From: Ianthella basta
Lineage: Eukaryota > Porifera > Demospongiae > Verongiida > Ianthellidae
Direction: 5' to 3'
Assembly: GCA_964019415.1 (NCBI GenBank)
Contig: OZ025889.1
Coordinates: forward strand, 912,501 to 976,500
DNA length: 64,000 nt
Position 1 is the stretch's first letter. Every line of letters starts with the position of its first letter. Shown here in pieces: positions 11,386 to 24,152 of this stretch. The translations under genes and the position numbers were made by a program. The notes under the pieces were generated by a model. It made no database searches and was not told the origin of the DNA. It saw nothing but the letters and a program-made list of their open reading frames with translations.

Positions 11386-12949
11386 TTTGGAGAGTGCTAG
11401 TCTATTGTAAGTCTCATCATGGGCTTCAAACAGTGATTAGTGTTTACTAGGGCATACACCACAATGCAAGCAGCCCACTTAACGTGATACAGGATGAAGA
11501 GCATGAACTGAAGCAAAACTTAGCTATAAACAGGCAAAGTGCATTTCGGCCAATATATAGCTACACTCTGTCTAGACCAATTATCTGGCTAACAGACAAA
11601 AGGAGGTAGCAAGCCAGAATATGCCTAAATTATATTAAACACATACAGTCGTGTTCACTATAAAGGCATTATGTATTCCTCAAGGGATTGATGTACGGCG
11701 TCTGGACCACACCGCACAAACGAACTAATCCAACATGGAGGAAGCGAGTCAGCCATCTATGGGTCAGAACACCAATAGACTACTGCAATACAGAGCGAAT
11801 TGCAGTGTACAGCACCACATTGCCATGTTGAGCAGATATCTGGCGACTGCTGACAATAGAACAGCTCCCAGTTCACGAGATGCCCACGTGACTCTTGTAT
11901 AATCAAGGTATCCTCAATTGAATGCTATGGATGCTAGTTCAATACGCTAGTTGAATATGCTAGTGGAATACAGTGCTAGTTGCAAACAACTAAGGTGATG
12001 CCATACGTATGATAAATAGCATAATGCAATGAAATGTTTTGGGTCTTTGGATGCCCTGTGGTACTGACAATTGACAAGACATTCCTCATTCATGATCAGA
12101 TGTTGAAGAGTTTCAGTGTGTAATTTCCAGACCTAGTGTCAATCCGAACCCAACTTCTATTCAAGCCCTGGCCTCTATTTGAGCCCAGCTAGTACACAGA
12201 CAATTATTGTGACAAATATAATAAATTTCATAACTGTGAAGCATTCAACATCTTTCACTCTGAACATACATTAAAAGAAAAACAGAACTGTGTTCGAAGT
12301 ATATATCAACAGAAACACAATTGCACAAATAGGCACACTTTTAGAGCTTCTGAAGGATCATATGAACCGCGAAGATGGAGACCACTCACTACAGCCAAAA
12401 GGCATTAATTTGCTCCATTGAAGTAACCTGCCTCACAGCTACATACAGAAGCCACCACAGCAATTTAGCCCTCTTAACGAACAAAGAAGATTTGTGACAT
12501 GCTGTTTCAAGGTGTTGGTTTCAAGGTGTTACTGGTTAAAACATGAAATGTTTGAACAGATGGGCACTCCAGGATCTGAACAACTAAAGAGTCTAAACAA
12601 AAACTGTTGCAGCAATGAGACAGTCCCAGAGGGCCTTTTGTCTTTCCAGAAGCTGAGGTAGTCTGGTCATTCTGCGAGAGGCCAAAAAGAAAGGTAGGCC
12701 TGTGCGATATTCCGATATAGTCTTGTGTTTTGTTCGCTGTTACATGTAACTTGGACCAACTGTATTCACCATTTTACTCATGAATTTTGCTTTCAATTTG
12801 TATCAATGCCTTGTGGTTACACTATCAGTTTCATGTATCGCAATATTATTAAGTATTGGGATAATTTGATGGCTGGAGTGGTTCCCTGCCCCGACCAGTA
12901 GTAAGCGTACCTAAGATTTTCATGTACTTCTACAAATGCATGAACATAC
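11386..12949. other. Spacer upstream of gene II N1
   Basis: The spacer is homologous to 21153-22640 and 31203-32690. It contains a plus-strand 55-codon ORF (11735-11902) that is also open in both other copies. Relative to those copies, about 700 bp are missing at about 12868, where gataatttgat joins directly to ggctggagtgg. The missing part contained the ZU5 remnant. I see no other gene. Confidence 0.6.
11735..11902 (+). CDS. Small antisense ORF, 55 aa (unknown)
   Basis: The ORF starts MEEASQPSMGQNTNRLLQ and ends DAHVTLV. Its start, stop and frame are the same in copies at 21501-21668 and 31544-31711, with scattered substitutions and no stops. I do not recognise the protein. The copies are recent duplicates, so retention of the frame is weak evidence of coding. 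It could be a first exon of a plus-strand transcript or simply chance. Confidence 0.25.
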   Translation: MEEASQPSMGQNTNRLLQYRANCSVQHHIAMLSRYLATADNRTAPSSRDAHVTLV

Positions 12950-14093
12950 CCTGTACTGTCACTGAATAAGGTATATCTTCGACAGCTGGGCTGATTGTTG
13001 CAGCAGATGTGACAACTACAGGGAAGCAAAATATGACTTGCCATAGCCATTTGCACTTCTCCAAATGAATGCAGAAAAAGAAAAAAACATTGCAACTGTC
13101 TATAGTGGTCACTGAATACAACAGCCAATTAACTGGCAACATATCTTATTGGACCTCTATGCTACAGTGATGTGTCTCAGACTCTCAATTCTCAATTCCA
13201 TAAACAGGTTAAACAGATGGAGTACAGCCCATGCATACCCCCACACACATTTGATAACTAAGCACACATTACATGGTTAAACCTTGCAGGCACCGCAGGC
13301 CCCACATTTGGGGTAAGGTAAAGTCTAATACAAAATCAACTTGTTTGTGCTGAATGCAATTATGTATTGTGGTAGTTAATTATTGCATTTGCAGGTGTAA
13401 CAGCTAGCTAAGTAGCTCAAACTTACAATTAAATATCTTAGACACTGTACTTAATCTTCATAGTAAGTATAGCCGAGTGCCACTGTTCTAATCTGTCTTA
13501 ACCGCCTGGTTGCCTATTCTATGTAGCTGTGTAGCCAGCTCAGCATAGAGAAGATCTGGCGGTTTTAAGACATGAGTCACAACCCAACCCCCGAACCAGC
13601 CCAACTGTTAGCATCACAGCAAACAGTAAAATTAGTGGTACTGTGTGACGGGTGATTAAAGGTCTTCATTCTGAGCGCGACAGTGACGAGGGGGACCCAA
13701 ACAGAGTGTAACCGAGGGCGTGGCTAGCCCTAAAAGGGTGGTTCAGTGCCCTAGCAGCTTACCAATGCCTGCCACCTCCTTCAGTCTGTTCGACAACGTA
13801 CAGTGTCCATCTTCCTCCAGAATGACGCAAAAGTGGTCGAAATCTTTGTTCTCCTTCTTCACAAGGACTTCGATTAGTTCGTCAACTTGAAACACGTCAG
13901 ACTCTTTGGCGATTATAGTAGCCTTCTCCACGTCTGTTAGGAAACCCCCTGCATCGCGGTACAAACGCGGTAAACAGTTGCGGACGATTATGCTTGTTCT
14001 CAGATCGGGGTGACACTGCCGGAGGGCAATCTTCCTGTAGTCGTCCATTACCGTATTCATCTCAATTAGAGCGCGCTCGGGCCCATACAGCAT
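12950..14093 (-). CDS. Alternative 5' CARD exon and mini-exon for gene II (C + L')
   Basis: C is 14093-13763 (110 codons plus one base) and starts MLYGPERALIEMNTVMDD after tatatggc. It encodes a clear CARD pattern: LPRLYRDAGGFLTDVEKAT, a helix with VFQVDELIEVLVKK, then FDHFCVILEEDG. The donor is G|gtaagc, phase 1. L' at 13015-12950 (22 codons, VTSAATISPAVEDIPYS) is phase 1 to 1. These exons have no Death exon of their own before the next gene, so in-phase splicing to L or Z of gene II is the natural reading. That would replace the broken N1 with a CARD. Confidence 0.65.
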
Positions 14094-14571
14094 GCCATAT
14101 ATAGCGCGTTTTTTCCCTGTACTTTCGCTAATTTTACGTTTTACTCATTGTACATGCAATCATTATATACCAAATGAACACAGCACAGACATACCAAAAT
14201 GTCATAGTTAATTGTTAGCAGTTATTGTCTCGCAGTCACAGCACGTATACGTGTCAGTGAATGCATGTTCTTTACTAGTTGTTGGAATTTCAGCGGGCCA
14301 TGGCACTGCTTCGGTAGCTACTTCAAGACATTCTGTCATAATGCAGTATTGACATTCATCATGCATGCCCAAACATAATGAAAGTACAATTCAAAGAACA
14401 TACAAACAAAACTTGAGATTGTCATGAACAGCTGTTGAAAAAGACAGTAAAATGACATCAATCATGATTGGACTATAAAAAAAATAACCTGCAGTATTGT
14501 TACTTGGTAGCTATTATCATGAAAAGTAGTATCCATTGATTGGATAAAAATGAGTGTAGACAGTTAAAGGT

Positions 14572-17500
14572 CTATCTCCTTGCACTGGTGAGATGTAGTA
14601 CAAAACGGTTGAGGTAAAAAATAGCATCCAGTGCTGCACCACCACCCAGAGAGGTCATCTCAAGTGCTGTCATCAGTCTGTAGTATGTGACATCAGAGGG
14701 TCGGCTGTATTCCACCCACTTGAGGAGTAGTTCATTGCCAAATTCACGCTCTTCGATTTGTGGTCTCCTTGAGTCAATTGCATCAATCTCATAGTCAGGG
14801 AGGCCGAGCAGTCTGCCAACCATTCTCCAAACACACACCATCCTTCGGGAAAGTTCATTGAAGAGTTTCTGCCGTTCCTTTTGTAGAATGACTCTGTCCT
14901 TTGCTATACCAGGTAGACCTACGCATGGCAGGAGAGTGGGATGGTTGGCATGCAACCAGGTCGTGAAGAGAGTTGATAGGAGAAGATCACGGTCTGCTTC
15001 TGTTAGTGTCTCAGAACTGGCCTCTTTGGTTGACTGTGACAAGAACTCTGATTGCCTGTAGCTCCTCAGGATGGGGACCAGATCATCGGATCTACCAATT
15101 TCATCTAAGCCTACCAGTACCTTGCCAAAAGTGAGTGCCTGTCCACTCCTGCTTGCACGTTTGAACATCTCATATGCTCTCTCCCCAACATTGAGAGCAC
15201 TTCCTGCAGTGTAGCCCGACATGACTTGATCTATCGTGCATTGTTGAAGACCAAGGTATCCTCCAAGTCTGACCAACTGGTCTCCTGGTAGAATGATGGA
15301 GAGCAGGGCAAGGACATAGCGGTCTCTTTCCCACTGTATGGTTGGAGGGAGGGGCTCTGAAGGAGCACCCTGTGTGGTGATGGAGGCAGTGTGACCTGCA
15401 TGAGAGGGAGGTCAAGTCATAGAGTGCACATACTGCAGACTAGGGGTCAGCAATTCTTAAGTATACGCAGTTAGTTAATTTTGGCTTTTATATAATACCA
15501 AATGCATGGTTTTGGTGCATTGAATATAGGGGAGATGAAACACCAAGGTTTTCAGTATCAGACGTCACGCTCGTGACGTCTATTTAGGAATGTGTCGGCT
15601 CAAAATGGCGTCACATACACAGACACAGGACATCTATGGACTTACGTTACGTACCAGGACTCACATACGTACCTGAAGGGTGAAGATCTGAGTGCCAGTG
15701 GCAATTCAATTCATACAGCGTTGGAGCAAGTGCGAAGTTTGTTGCTCCTGTGTATTAAACATACCCCAATGCCGCCATTTTGTTGCGTGCGACTGTATCA
15801 GACGTCACATTCATGGTGTCTGGATACTCAGCGCAACTATTAATCTGATGTAGATGTAGTCCTTTGGATATACAAAAAGTGTACAAACTAGTGTATAAAA
15901 ATTCCCTTAGAATTAAAAGGGATTTAGGAATGTCTGGCAGAAAAAGCATAGAAACAAGCAAGAGTAACTCAACACCCGATGAACCACATTTCTGTGAAGT
16001 TTGCTCTGCATTCCTAATTTCCTTGTAGCTACATGGGACTATATAGCTAGCTGCTGGACATTTGGGCCCATGTAGCTGTACAAGGAAATTAGGAATGCGG
16101 AGTGAACTTCACAGAAATGTGAGTTCATCATGGTGTTGAGTTGCTCTTGCTTGTTTCTATGCTTTTTTCTGCCAGACATTCTTAAATCCCTTTTAATTCT
16201 ACAGGAATTTTTATACACCATTATATTCTGAATCAGTATGTGCTCCAGCTGTAAATAATATTCTATATTAAACAGTGCAAGGCCACGACAGCTAGCAGTT
16301 CCAATGCAACAGCTGTGAAAGTCAACAGCAGAAGTTTTCCTACATAGCTAGCTATATGGTATGAGTCTTCTCTCACTTTCGAAGTGCCTCCCACCATCTC
16401 TGGAATGAACGTTTTCACAGTAGTGCATTATGGGGCGCCATCTGGGTAAAAACACATCTTGAAAATGGGATCTATAATAATCTGGATATATATTATATAT
16501 CCAGATGTATACAATATACATCCGGATGTATAATTATAGATCCAGATCTATAGTATACATCCGGATATATAATATACATCCGGATGTATACTATAGATCT
16601 GGATCTATAATTATACATCCGGATGTATACTATAGATCTGGATCTATAATTATACATCCGGATGTATATTGTATACATCTGGATATATAATATATATCCA
16701 GATTATTATAGATCCCATTTTCAAGATGTGTTTTTACCCAGATGGCGCCCCATAGGTGCATTGTCCACTGACATCAACCAGCTAGTGGGCAAAGTCTGCT
16801 TTGACACACAGCTGGGTTCCTTTAGTCAGCCAAAGACAAGGATCTAACTTTTCCCTGTGAGCGTTTGTTGTACGATGTTCCTATGCGGAGTTATAAGGTG
16901 CGTAACTTGCAACACAGGGGGAGGAATTTAGCTTTCTTGATGTAACTTTGCAGAGGAGTAATTTACCAACTTCGCTCACATGGAAAAGTTAGAATGCATG
17001 ATTGTGTATTACGCTATGTGCTTAGTTTCTTGCTGAGCCTCTGCATCGCTATCCACACCGACCATATGTGCTATTTTACTGGGTTACTTGACGGCGACGT
17101 TCTTCTTATAGGAGACCGACAATACCCAAATTTTAAACATACGTTTGTAGTGCAAGGATAGATGTTTATGATGGTACCAAACAAGAGTTCCTAGAATGTG
17201 ATTTGGAGGAGAAATAAGGGGACATACGGAGACAATTTTTGCCCGCGCGGAAGCCCCATTGTTTACATAGGACATAAGCCACATGCGTACTCTACGTCTA
17301 AATCAGCTAATCCTGCGTCCTTACATACATACCTTGGAGCTGGTGCTCTGTTGGACCATTTGACGTGTTGACACCCTTCACACTTTCCGGTCCCACTTGA
17401 CAGGTGAGAGGGCAGTGAGCTGTAGGCCAGGAGCCCTCCACTGTCACTCGGTGGTGGAGGGGGAGGGAGGCTCCCTTGTTGTGCACTGTGGCAAGTGATC

Positions 17501-18112
17501 CTGGGAGGAGGGTAGTAATTTTGGTACCTTCTTCCAGCAACTGAGTCACGGTCTTGAGGTGTTTGAGCAAAATCTACACAAAGATGCAGTAGACAAGTAG
17601 CTCTGTCATGCCAAATTTGGGCCCCCCATAATTAGGCCCCCCTGCAGAACCAAAGCAGTACCTGAAATGGTTCCCCCTCTGCTAAATCACCAACGCCAGC
17701 GCAGACTAACGATCAAATTTGTCATGTACTTGTACCCTGACATCTTTCCCAAGTTGGGACACATTCTCAATCCAGGATAACATGTTTCATTCGATGAAAA
17801 GACAATTTCGTTTATTGGATGGGCAGTTTGATTCAATTTTTAGGCGATTTTGTTCGATGAGTGGATGATTTTGTTCAATGAATAGATGGTTTCAGCTGAT
17901 ATGTCTTCACTGTGCGCTCAACATCCACCACAACAATGAATATCTAGAGACAAAAGAGACTTTGCCACTACGGCAGAACCCTTACAGCAGCCTTTTTCTG
18001 CCATTTTTAGCTCGGCGGAACCATTTCAGCGGGGGAACTTTTATGCCATGACAGTTCTACAACAGATCATTGACCTCCATGCACACAAGTGCAAACACAC
18101 ACACACACGCAC

Positions 18113-18155
<43 letters not shown>

Positions 18156-18157
18156 CG

Positions 18158-18252
<95 letters not shown>

Positions 18253-21152
18253 CTCTCCCGCACATACGTACCTCTTTCATACTCAGTTCCACTCTCCACT
18301 CTTGAATTGAGGAGGGCTCACTGTGCAATCGAATCAGTTGTAGACGCACATCCAGGTAAAATGCCACAGTGCAAATCTCACTCTTCATCTGCCTTGGGCA
18401 CTTTACCAGTTCCTACAAGGCATAGCCACAGTTATGGCATATACAACATTTGAATCTTTACAAACGACAACTCAGTACAGTGGAACCTGTCTAAGACAAC
18501 CTCCTGTGGGCCAGTTCTAGTTGACCTTTATAGAGAGGTGGCTGCTCTACAGAGGTAGATTGCAATGTTTAGTGCTATTCGGGGCCAGGTAGCTTGGTAT
18601 TTTAGAGAGGTGGCTGCCTAACTCAGTGACCATCTTAGACGGGTTTCACTGTATAGAGGAATGCAAGATTTCCAGGTTGCAAAGGTCACTGTACAATATA
18701 CATTCACCAAATAGCTGACTCACAAGCCAGACCGCCATTTTGTAAAATCTGCCTACATCAACAAAATGGCAGTCTGGTTCATGAGACTGCCAAGCATCAA
18801 GGGCTACAGGTGAATATGTAACCAAATATGGGCAGGCTGTAAGAATTGCAATGTGTGCAGTGATGACAACTGTACCTTGAGTGTGCTGTGCAGGAGTGGA
18901 GCAAAGATGATCTCGGCTGTCCACCTCTCCATCTTGTGTCTGTCAACAGGCTGACAGACACAGACCATGACAGCTACTGATGTTACATTGACAGGCTCTT
19001 GCTGCAATGCTGCAGGCTGGTCAACCTCCATTGCTTCTTCCTCATTGTTATTGTCACTTGCATCTTGGCGTACGAGTACTTGGTTAGCGCAGGCATCTTG
19101 GCGAATAAGTGCTTGACGACGTTCCTCTGCTGATGCCTCACTGCTGGTTTGCTTCATTTCATAGTATAACTCTCTCTTCTTGGCTGCAGAGGGGTTTTCT
19201 GACTCTTGTGACATCCGCTTCAGCACCTTGGAGACATCATGAGGGCTGGCAGAGTGATTCTTTTCTAGGCTATTGGAATAGCACAGTTTTCTTGGGACCT
19301 TTCTGACACGAAGTGCACCTTCAAACCTTTTCTTCTTTGGGGTGTGTATGACACAGAACCTACTGAAGTGGCGTACAGGGAGGTTGACATACGGGTAGTC
19401 CTCACTGAAGAGGGCCTGCTCCTCCACTTCCACTTCCCCTCCCCTTTCGGACACGACAACAGCTGTGGAGTAATCATCCAAAGAGCATCCTCCAAACGTC
19501 AAACAGTGTGGCAGTTCAATCCACACATCAGAGTGGAACTCACAAGACTTCACTCTATCTGAGGTATCTACCAACTTGGCTTCAAACTCAAACACGCCAC
19601 TGCAAAGGACAGAGTCTTCAAAATGGGAGAAGAACTTTTGGATCTCTGCCTCCTCATCTACCAACCGAAAGGAGACCTCCACTTGCTCCTTCCCCAAAAT
19701 GGCTTCAGCAGGGATGTATACCGTTACTCCATAGACAGGTGAGTACAGGACACCACCAGTGGAGAAGAAAATGGCTGATGGGTTGTCATCCAGGGAATAG
19801 TGGTACTTGAATGGAGGCAATGATGGTGTGGTCAATACTGTCCAAAGATAAAGAAGTGAAACGCTCACAATAAAACATGCACCAGTTAGCTACACACATC
19901 AGACCAACATGCAAGTGTCTACCAAGGCCATCTGTGATACTTAGCCATGACATACAGGAAGGACCCATCACTGTTCCCTCACACACCCAAAACAGTGCAC
20001 ACCCTGTAACTCTACGAGAGGATAGGAGACAAGTGAATGATCGATCAGTCAGCATGGAAGCACTAAGATCAGTCGGAACTGGTCCAGTTTGACATGACAA
20101 TTACTGCTACTAGTCAACCCACTATGATGCATGTTTGATTAGCCATGTCTGCAACTTCCTAACACATTGCTCAAGGAGGAAAGCACAAGCCCTTACGGAT
20201 GTCGTTGGGACCTAGCAAACATGCTGCATGGTATGGCTACATGCTGATGACTGCACACAGCACATGTATGGCTGTCTCCGCCACATTCCAGAACAACACT
20301 GCTCTGCCAGTGTCATGCTAAGTCACATATTTGCTGCGAGTGCAAATGCGCTGACTTCCAGAAGCTGTGCAAGAAGCAACTAAGCTAATCTTCCACTGGA
20401 ACAATACCCACCTATTATTATATATAAAATACAGTACTAATTCACATAAAGTTCATGCACATATGCAAACAGTGGTGTCTGGCTATCTTCACCGCCCCCA
20501 CTAATTACAGGAGACGCCCTCAGTAAAAGGCTATCATGCACAGTGTTGATGAACACACACATACCCTGTGCTGTCTGTGTACTGGGAAAATCTTCAACAA
20601 CTGGGATGATTGTTGTGACAGATGTAGCGTCTATGAGTGACAAGGAGTAAAAGTAAGTAAAATATTGCTCGATGAAGACATTTTGCTTCTCCAGCACCAC
20701 ACACAGATAAATAAGGAACTACAACAGAACACTCTATAGTGGCAGCAGTTCACAGGCAGCCATTTGTTCACACTCCTATTCTTTAGGTATAGCATGCACT
20801 TGGTGAACTGACCAGTTTTAGCTGACTCCTGCAATGATGACAGCTTGGACAGAAGTGTTTTGGCGAAGTGGACATTCTGTTCATTACCTGTGTCCTCAAA
20901 TAGCTTAACCACACTGTCTGGTGTGATACTCTTGTCCCCATACAATTTGCCATATACAAAACTCTTCTTTGCATTCTCATCAGAACACTCCAACAGCTTC
21001 TTCTCTTTCTTCTCCAGCATTCCTTCTTGGTCCATTGCATTGATGAGGGAAGTAATGTCCACTTCAGTGTGAAATGCGGTTCTAAATTCAAACAGCAAAT
21101 CTGTAAAGGAAAACATCAAGTCCTTGGTAGCCAACTGCCCCAAAACAGCCAT
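14572..21152 (-). CDS. Gene III: CARD-like/ZU5/UPA-like/Death-Death protein, 857 aa
   Basis: Exons: N1 21152-20813, L 20630-20565, Z 19837-18876, U1 18412-18272, U2 17573-17333, D 15395-14572. The sum is 2574 nt with consistent phases (1,1,0,0,1) and no internal stop. Approximate order: CARD-like 1-113, spacer 114-135, ZU5 from about 148 to 300, charged linker with two copies of an 11-residue repeat (ALIRQDACANQ, VLVRQDASDNN), UPA-like 425-584, Death 1 from about 607 to 690, Death 2 from about 745 to 830. There is no signal peptide or membrane segment, so it is probably cytoplasmic. ZU5-UPA-Death is the core of UNC5, PIDD and ankyrins, but here an N-terminal CARD-like domain and a second Death domain are added. 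The long U2-D intron has grown by insertions (16046-17287). Confidence 0.8.
15889..16222. repeat. Inverted duplication in gene III U2-D intron
   Basis: Arms of about 150 bp (15889-16041 and 16067-16222) are reverse complements at roughly 90 percent by eye, separated by about 25 bp. Genes II and IV have only the left arm (about 7360-7510 and 27140-27290), so the right arm is a local inverted copy or the other half of an old element. Confidence 0.7.
16430..16753. mobile_element. 324-bp MITE with long inverted repeats and a palindromic core
   Basis: The ends ATGGGGCGCCATCTGGGTAA and their reverse complement extend about 70 bp nearly perfectly. The core is a chain of short palindromes of the type catccggatgta and agatctggatct. 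The flanks tagtgcatt (16421-16429) and aggtgcatt (16754-16762) look like a 9-bp target duplication with two changes. It is absent from the matching introns of genes II, IV and V. Confidence 0.75.
16763..17287. other. Unique 0.5-kb insert in gene III U2-D intron
   Basis: This sequence has no counterpart in the same intron of genes II, IV or V. I see no conserved ORF and no clear ends. It probably arrived with or next to the MITE at 16430-16753. Confidence 0.4.
18478..18651. mobile_element. TA-flanked MITE (gene III copy)
   Basis: This is the orthologous copy of the element at 8720-8894, with the same ends and TA flanks. A (CA)n tract at about 18098-18247 lies nearby in the U1-U2 intron. Confidence 0.65.
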
Positions 21153-22904
21153 TTTGGAGAGTGCTAGTCTATTGTAAGTCTCATCATGGGCTTCAAACAG
21201 TGATTAGTAATACTAGGGCATACACCACAATGCAAGCAGCCCACTAAACGTGATACAGGATGAAGAGCATGAACTGAAGCAAAGCTTAGCTATAAGCAGG
21301 CAAAGTGCATTTTGGCCAATATATAGCTACACTCTGTCTAGACCAATTATCTGGCTAACAGACAAAAGGAGGTAGCAAGCCAGAATATGCCTAAATTATA
21401 TTAAACACATACAGTCGTGTTCACTATAAAGGTATTACGTATTCCTCAAGGGATTGATGTACTGCGCCTAGGCCACACCGTGCAAACGACATAGTCCAAC
21501 ATGGAGGAAGCGAGTCAGCCATCTATGGGTCAGAACACCAATAGACTACTGCAATACAGAGTGAATTGCAGCGTACAGCACCACATTGCCATGTTGAGCA
21601 GTTATGTGGCGACTGTTGACAATAGAACAGCTCCCAGACCACGAGATGCCCACGTGACTCTTGTATAATCAAGGTATCCTGAATTGAATGCTATGGATGC
21701 TAGTTCAATACACTAGTTGAATATGCTAGTGGAATACAGTGCTAGTTGCAAACAACTAGGGTGAAGCCATAAGTATGATAAATAGCGTAATGTAATGAAA
21801 TGTTTTGGGTCTTTGGATGCCCTGTGGTACTGACAATTGACAAGACATTCCTCATTCAGATGTTGAAGAGTTTCAGTGTGTAATTTCCAGACCTAGTGCC
21901 AATCCGAACCCAACCTCTATTCAAGCCCTGGCCTCTATTTGAGCCCAGCTTGTACACAGACAATTATTGTGACAAATATAATACATTTCATAACTGTGAA
22001 GCATTCAACATCTTTCACTCTGAACATACATTAAAAGAAAAACAGAACTGTGTTCGAAGTATATCAACAGAAACACAATTGCACAAATAGGCACACTTTT
22101 AGAGCTTCTGAAGGATCATATGAACCGCGAAGATGGAGACCACTCACTACAGCCAAAAGGCTTTAATTTGCTCCATTGAAGTAACCTGCCTCACAGCTAC
22201 ATACAGAAGCCGTCACAGCAATTTAGCCCTCTTAACGAACAAAGAAGATTTGTGACACGCTGTTTCAAGGTGTTAGTTTCAAGGTGTTACTGGTTAAAAC
22301 ATGAAATGTTTGAACAGATGGGCACTCCAGGATCTGAACAACTGAAGAGTCTAAACAAAAACTGCTGCAGCAATGAGACAGTCCCAGAGGACCTTTTGTC
22401 TTTCCAGAAGCTGAGGTAGTCTGGAAGTGCCTAGCTACATCTCATTCTGCGAGAGGCCAAAAAAGGAAGGTAGGCCTGTGCAATATTCTGATATAGTCTT
22501 GTGTTTTGTTCGCTGTTACATGTAACTTGGACCAACTGTATTCACCACTTTACTCATGAATTTTGCTTTCAATTTGTATCAATGCCTTGTGGTTACACTA
22601 TCAGTTTCATGTATCGCAATATTATCGAGTATTGGGATAATTTGATGAGAATAGAGATTATCATGATAACTTCTTTTGATATCGCACAGGCCTAAAGAAA
22701 GGCCCAAAACTGCCATATGAAAACTGTCTGCCACAGTGTGCTGTGTACTTAGCAGGTTATCATCATCCTCATCATTAAATTGTTGAATTTTTATCCCCAG
22801 ACTAGAGGTTGTTTGATAGCTAAAAGGTGGCTACAGTGTTAATAGTAGTAACATAATTGTACGGTTTGTTAGCAAAAATGGAGCCTTCAATGACTGACAT
22901 ACAG

Positions 22905-23010
22905 CCAACATTTGAGTACAAAATACCACCAGTGGAGGAGAAAATGGTAGGCAGGTTGGCAGGTTAATGGGACAGTGGTACTTGAACAGAGGCAAGGATG
23001 ATGTAGTTGG
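22905..23010 (-). pseudogene. ZU5 exon remnant (gene III spacer)
   Basis: After a kept acceptor (gcctcag) the sequence reads TTSSLPLFKYH, like the start of the Z exons (LTTPSLPPFKYH). The frame is then lost within the segment matching IFSSTGGVLYSP, and similarity ends after about 100 bp. It follows C and L' in the transcription direction. This suggests the C-type gene once had its own ZU5 exon before the rest was deleted. Confidence 0.6.
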
Positions 23011-23401
23011 CTGAGGCAAAGAAGGCATGATCCATTCTGCCACAACAGAATGACAACTTTGTGTGTTCACTAGTACGTAACAGCACTGGGGGAAGGTTGT
23101 CTTATCTGCTCTGGCCATTTGAAATGCTACGGAACCATATGATGTCAAATGAGGTCATTAATGTGACTGCTTCACACAATTGCAAAAGATAATGTGTTTG
23201 GTAACTCCTAATAATTGCATTAAGAAGGGTTGAAGATGTAAACAAGAAGCGAACAAAGCAAAGAAACAACAGTTACTTGATTGTACTACTAACAAAGGAA
23301 ACACTCATGAAGGCAGATATTAAGTTGCAAATGGAAGAAGCTTCTGTCACAAAGCTTTGGTCTAGCCATGGCTGGAGTGGTTCCCTGCCCCTGCCAACAT
23401 A

Positions 23402-24110
23402 CCGTATTTGCTCTATTAAACGCCGCTCTCTATTAGTCGCCGCTCTCTAATAGTGGCCGCACCTTCGGATGTGCTGAAAGAAATAGTAGCCGCTCTCTAT
23501 TAGTAGCCGCGGCTAGTATTCGAGTCTTGGGATCGCTCGACGGCAATAGCAGAGATAGCAATACAAGCAAAAACTATACAGTAGCTACATTTTATGGATT
23601 ATAGAAAGCATAGTATAATAAATTAGCAGTCTTCTGGAACTCTTCTTCGTCCTCTTCAACATCGGCGAAGGGGTCTGATTCCTCGAGCGAATCTGTTGCA
23701 GTGGCAAGCGCGGCAGTGTCTCTTTCAATTGTCTTCCTGGCATCTGCAGCCACTCCGCCTTCCTTAGGACAGTGGATTTCTCCGTCTTCCGTGCCGTCTG
23801 TGTGCACGGAAATCCCACACGCGCGGAAGGACTTCTTTACAGTCTCTGTTGGAAGCGCCTCCCAGCACTCCTTCACCCACTGGAGGCACAACGCTTTTCT
23901 GGGAGCACGCACATTCCCAGCGGCTGTGTAAGTCTCGGGACCGGTTGAGGTAGGGGCTTTTCTCAAAGCCCCTACTTCACAAAAGACTTCACCGACCGAG
24001 TCACCGACGGATGCCCGCTGAGTTTAATAAACGCCGCTCTCCAATAGACGCCGCACCAAATTGCCTAGCGAAATAAATAGTAGCCGCGGCGTCTAATAGA
24101 GCGAATACGG
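23402..24110. mobile_element. pogo/Tigger-like DNA transposon, internally deleted
   Basis: Inverted ends CCGTATTTGCTCTATTAAAC and GCGAATACGG (matching in reverse complement with two changes) are flanked by TA at 23400-23401 and 24111-24112. The matching site is empty near 12897 and 33450. The 709-bp length and the surviving C-terminal transposase ORF show that most of the transposase gene is missing. Confidence 0.8.
23592..23966 (-). pseudogene. C-terminal fragment of pogo-type transposase
   Basis: The ORF of about 124 codons includes QWVKECWEALPTETVKKSF and ACGISVHTDGTEDG, the segment that follows the DDE core in Tigger/pogo transposases (pattern WVxxxWxxIxxxxIxxSFxxCGI..DGxED). The helix-turn-helix and DDE residues are absent, so it is not functional. 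The acidic tail (FADVEEDEEEF) is also usual for the family. Confidence 0.7.
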
Positions 24111-24152
24111 TACCCAAGATTATCGTGTACTTCTACAAATGCATGAACATAC

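Larger units (their letters stand above)
21153..24152. other. Spacer upstream of gene III N1
   Basis: It contains the antisense 55-codon ORF copy (21501-21668), a ZU5 remnant (about 22905-23010) and a pogo-like transposon (23402-24110). The rest is AT-rich sequence shared with the gene IV spacer, with no gene recognised. Confidence 0.55.

Noticed and set aside
16493-16690. YIRMYNYRSRS-type ORFs on both strands
   Set aside because: They come from the palindromic core of the MITE at 16430-16753.
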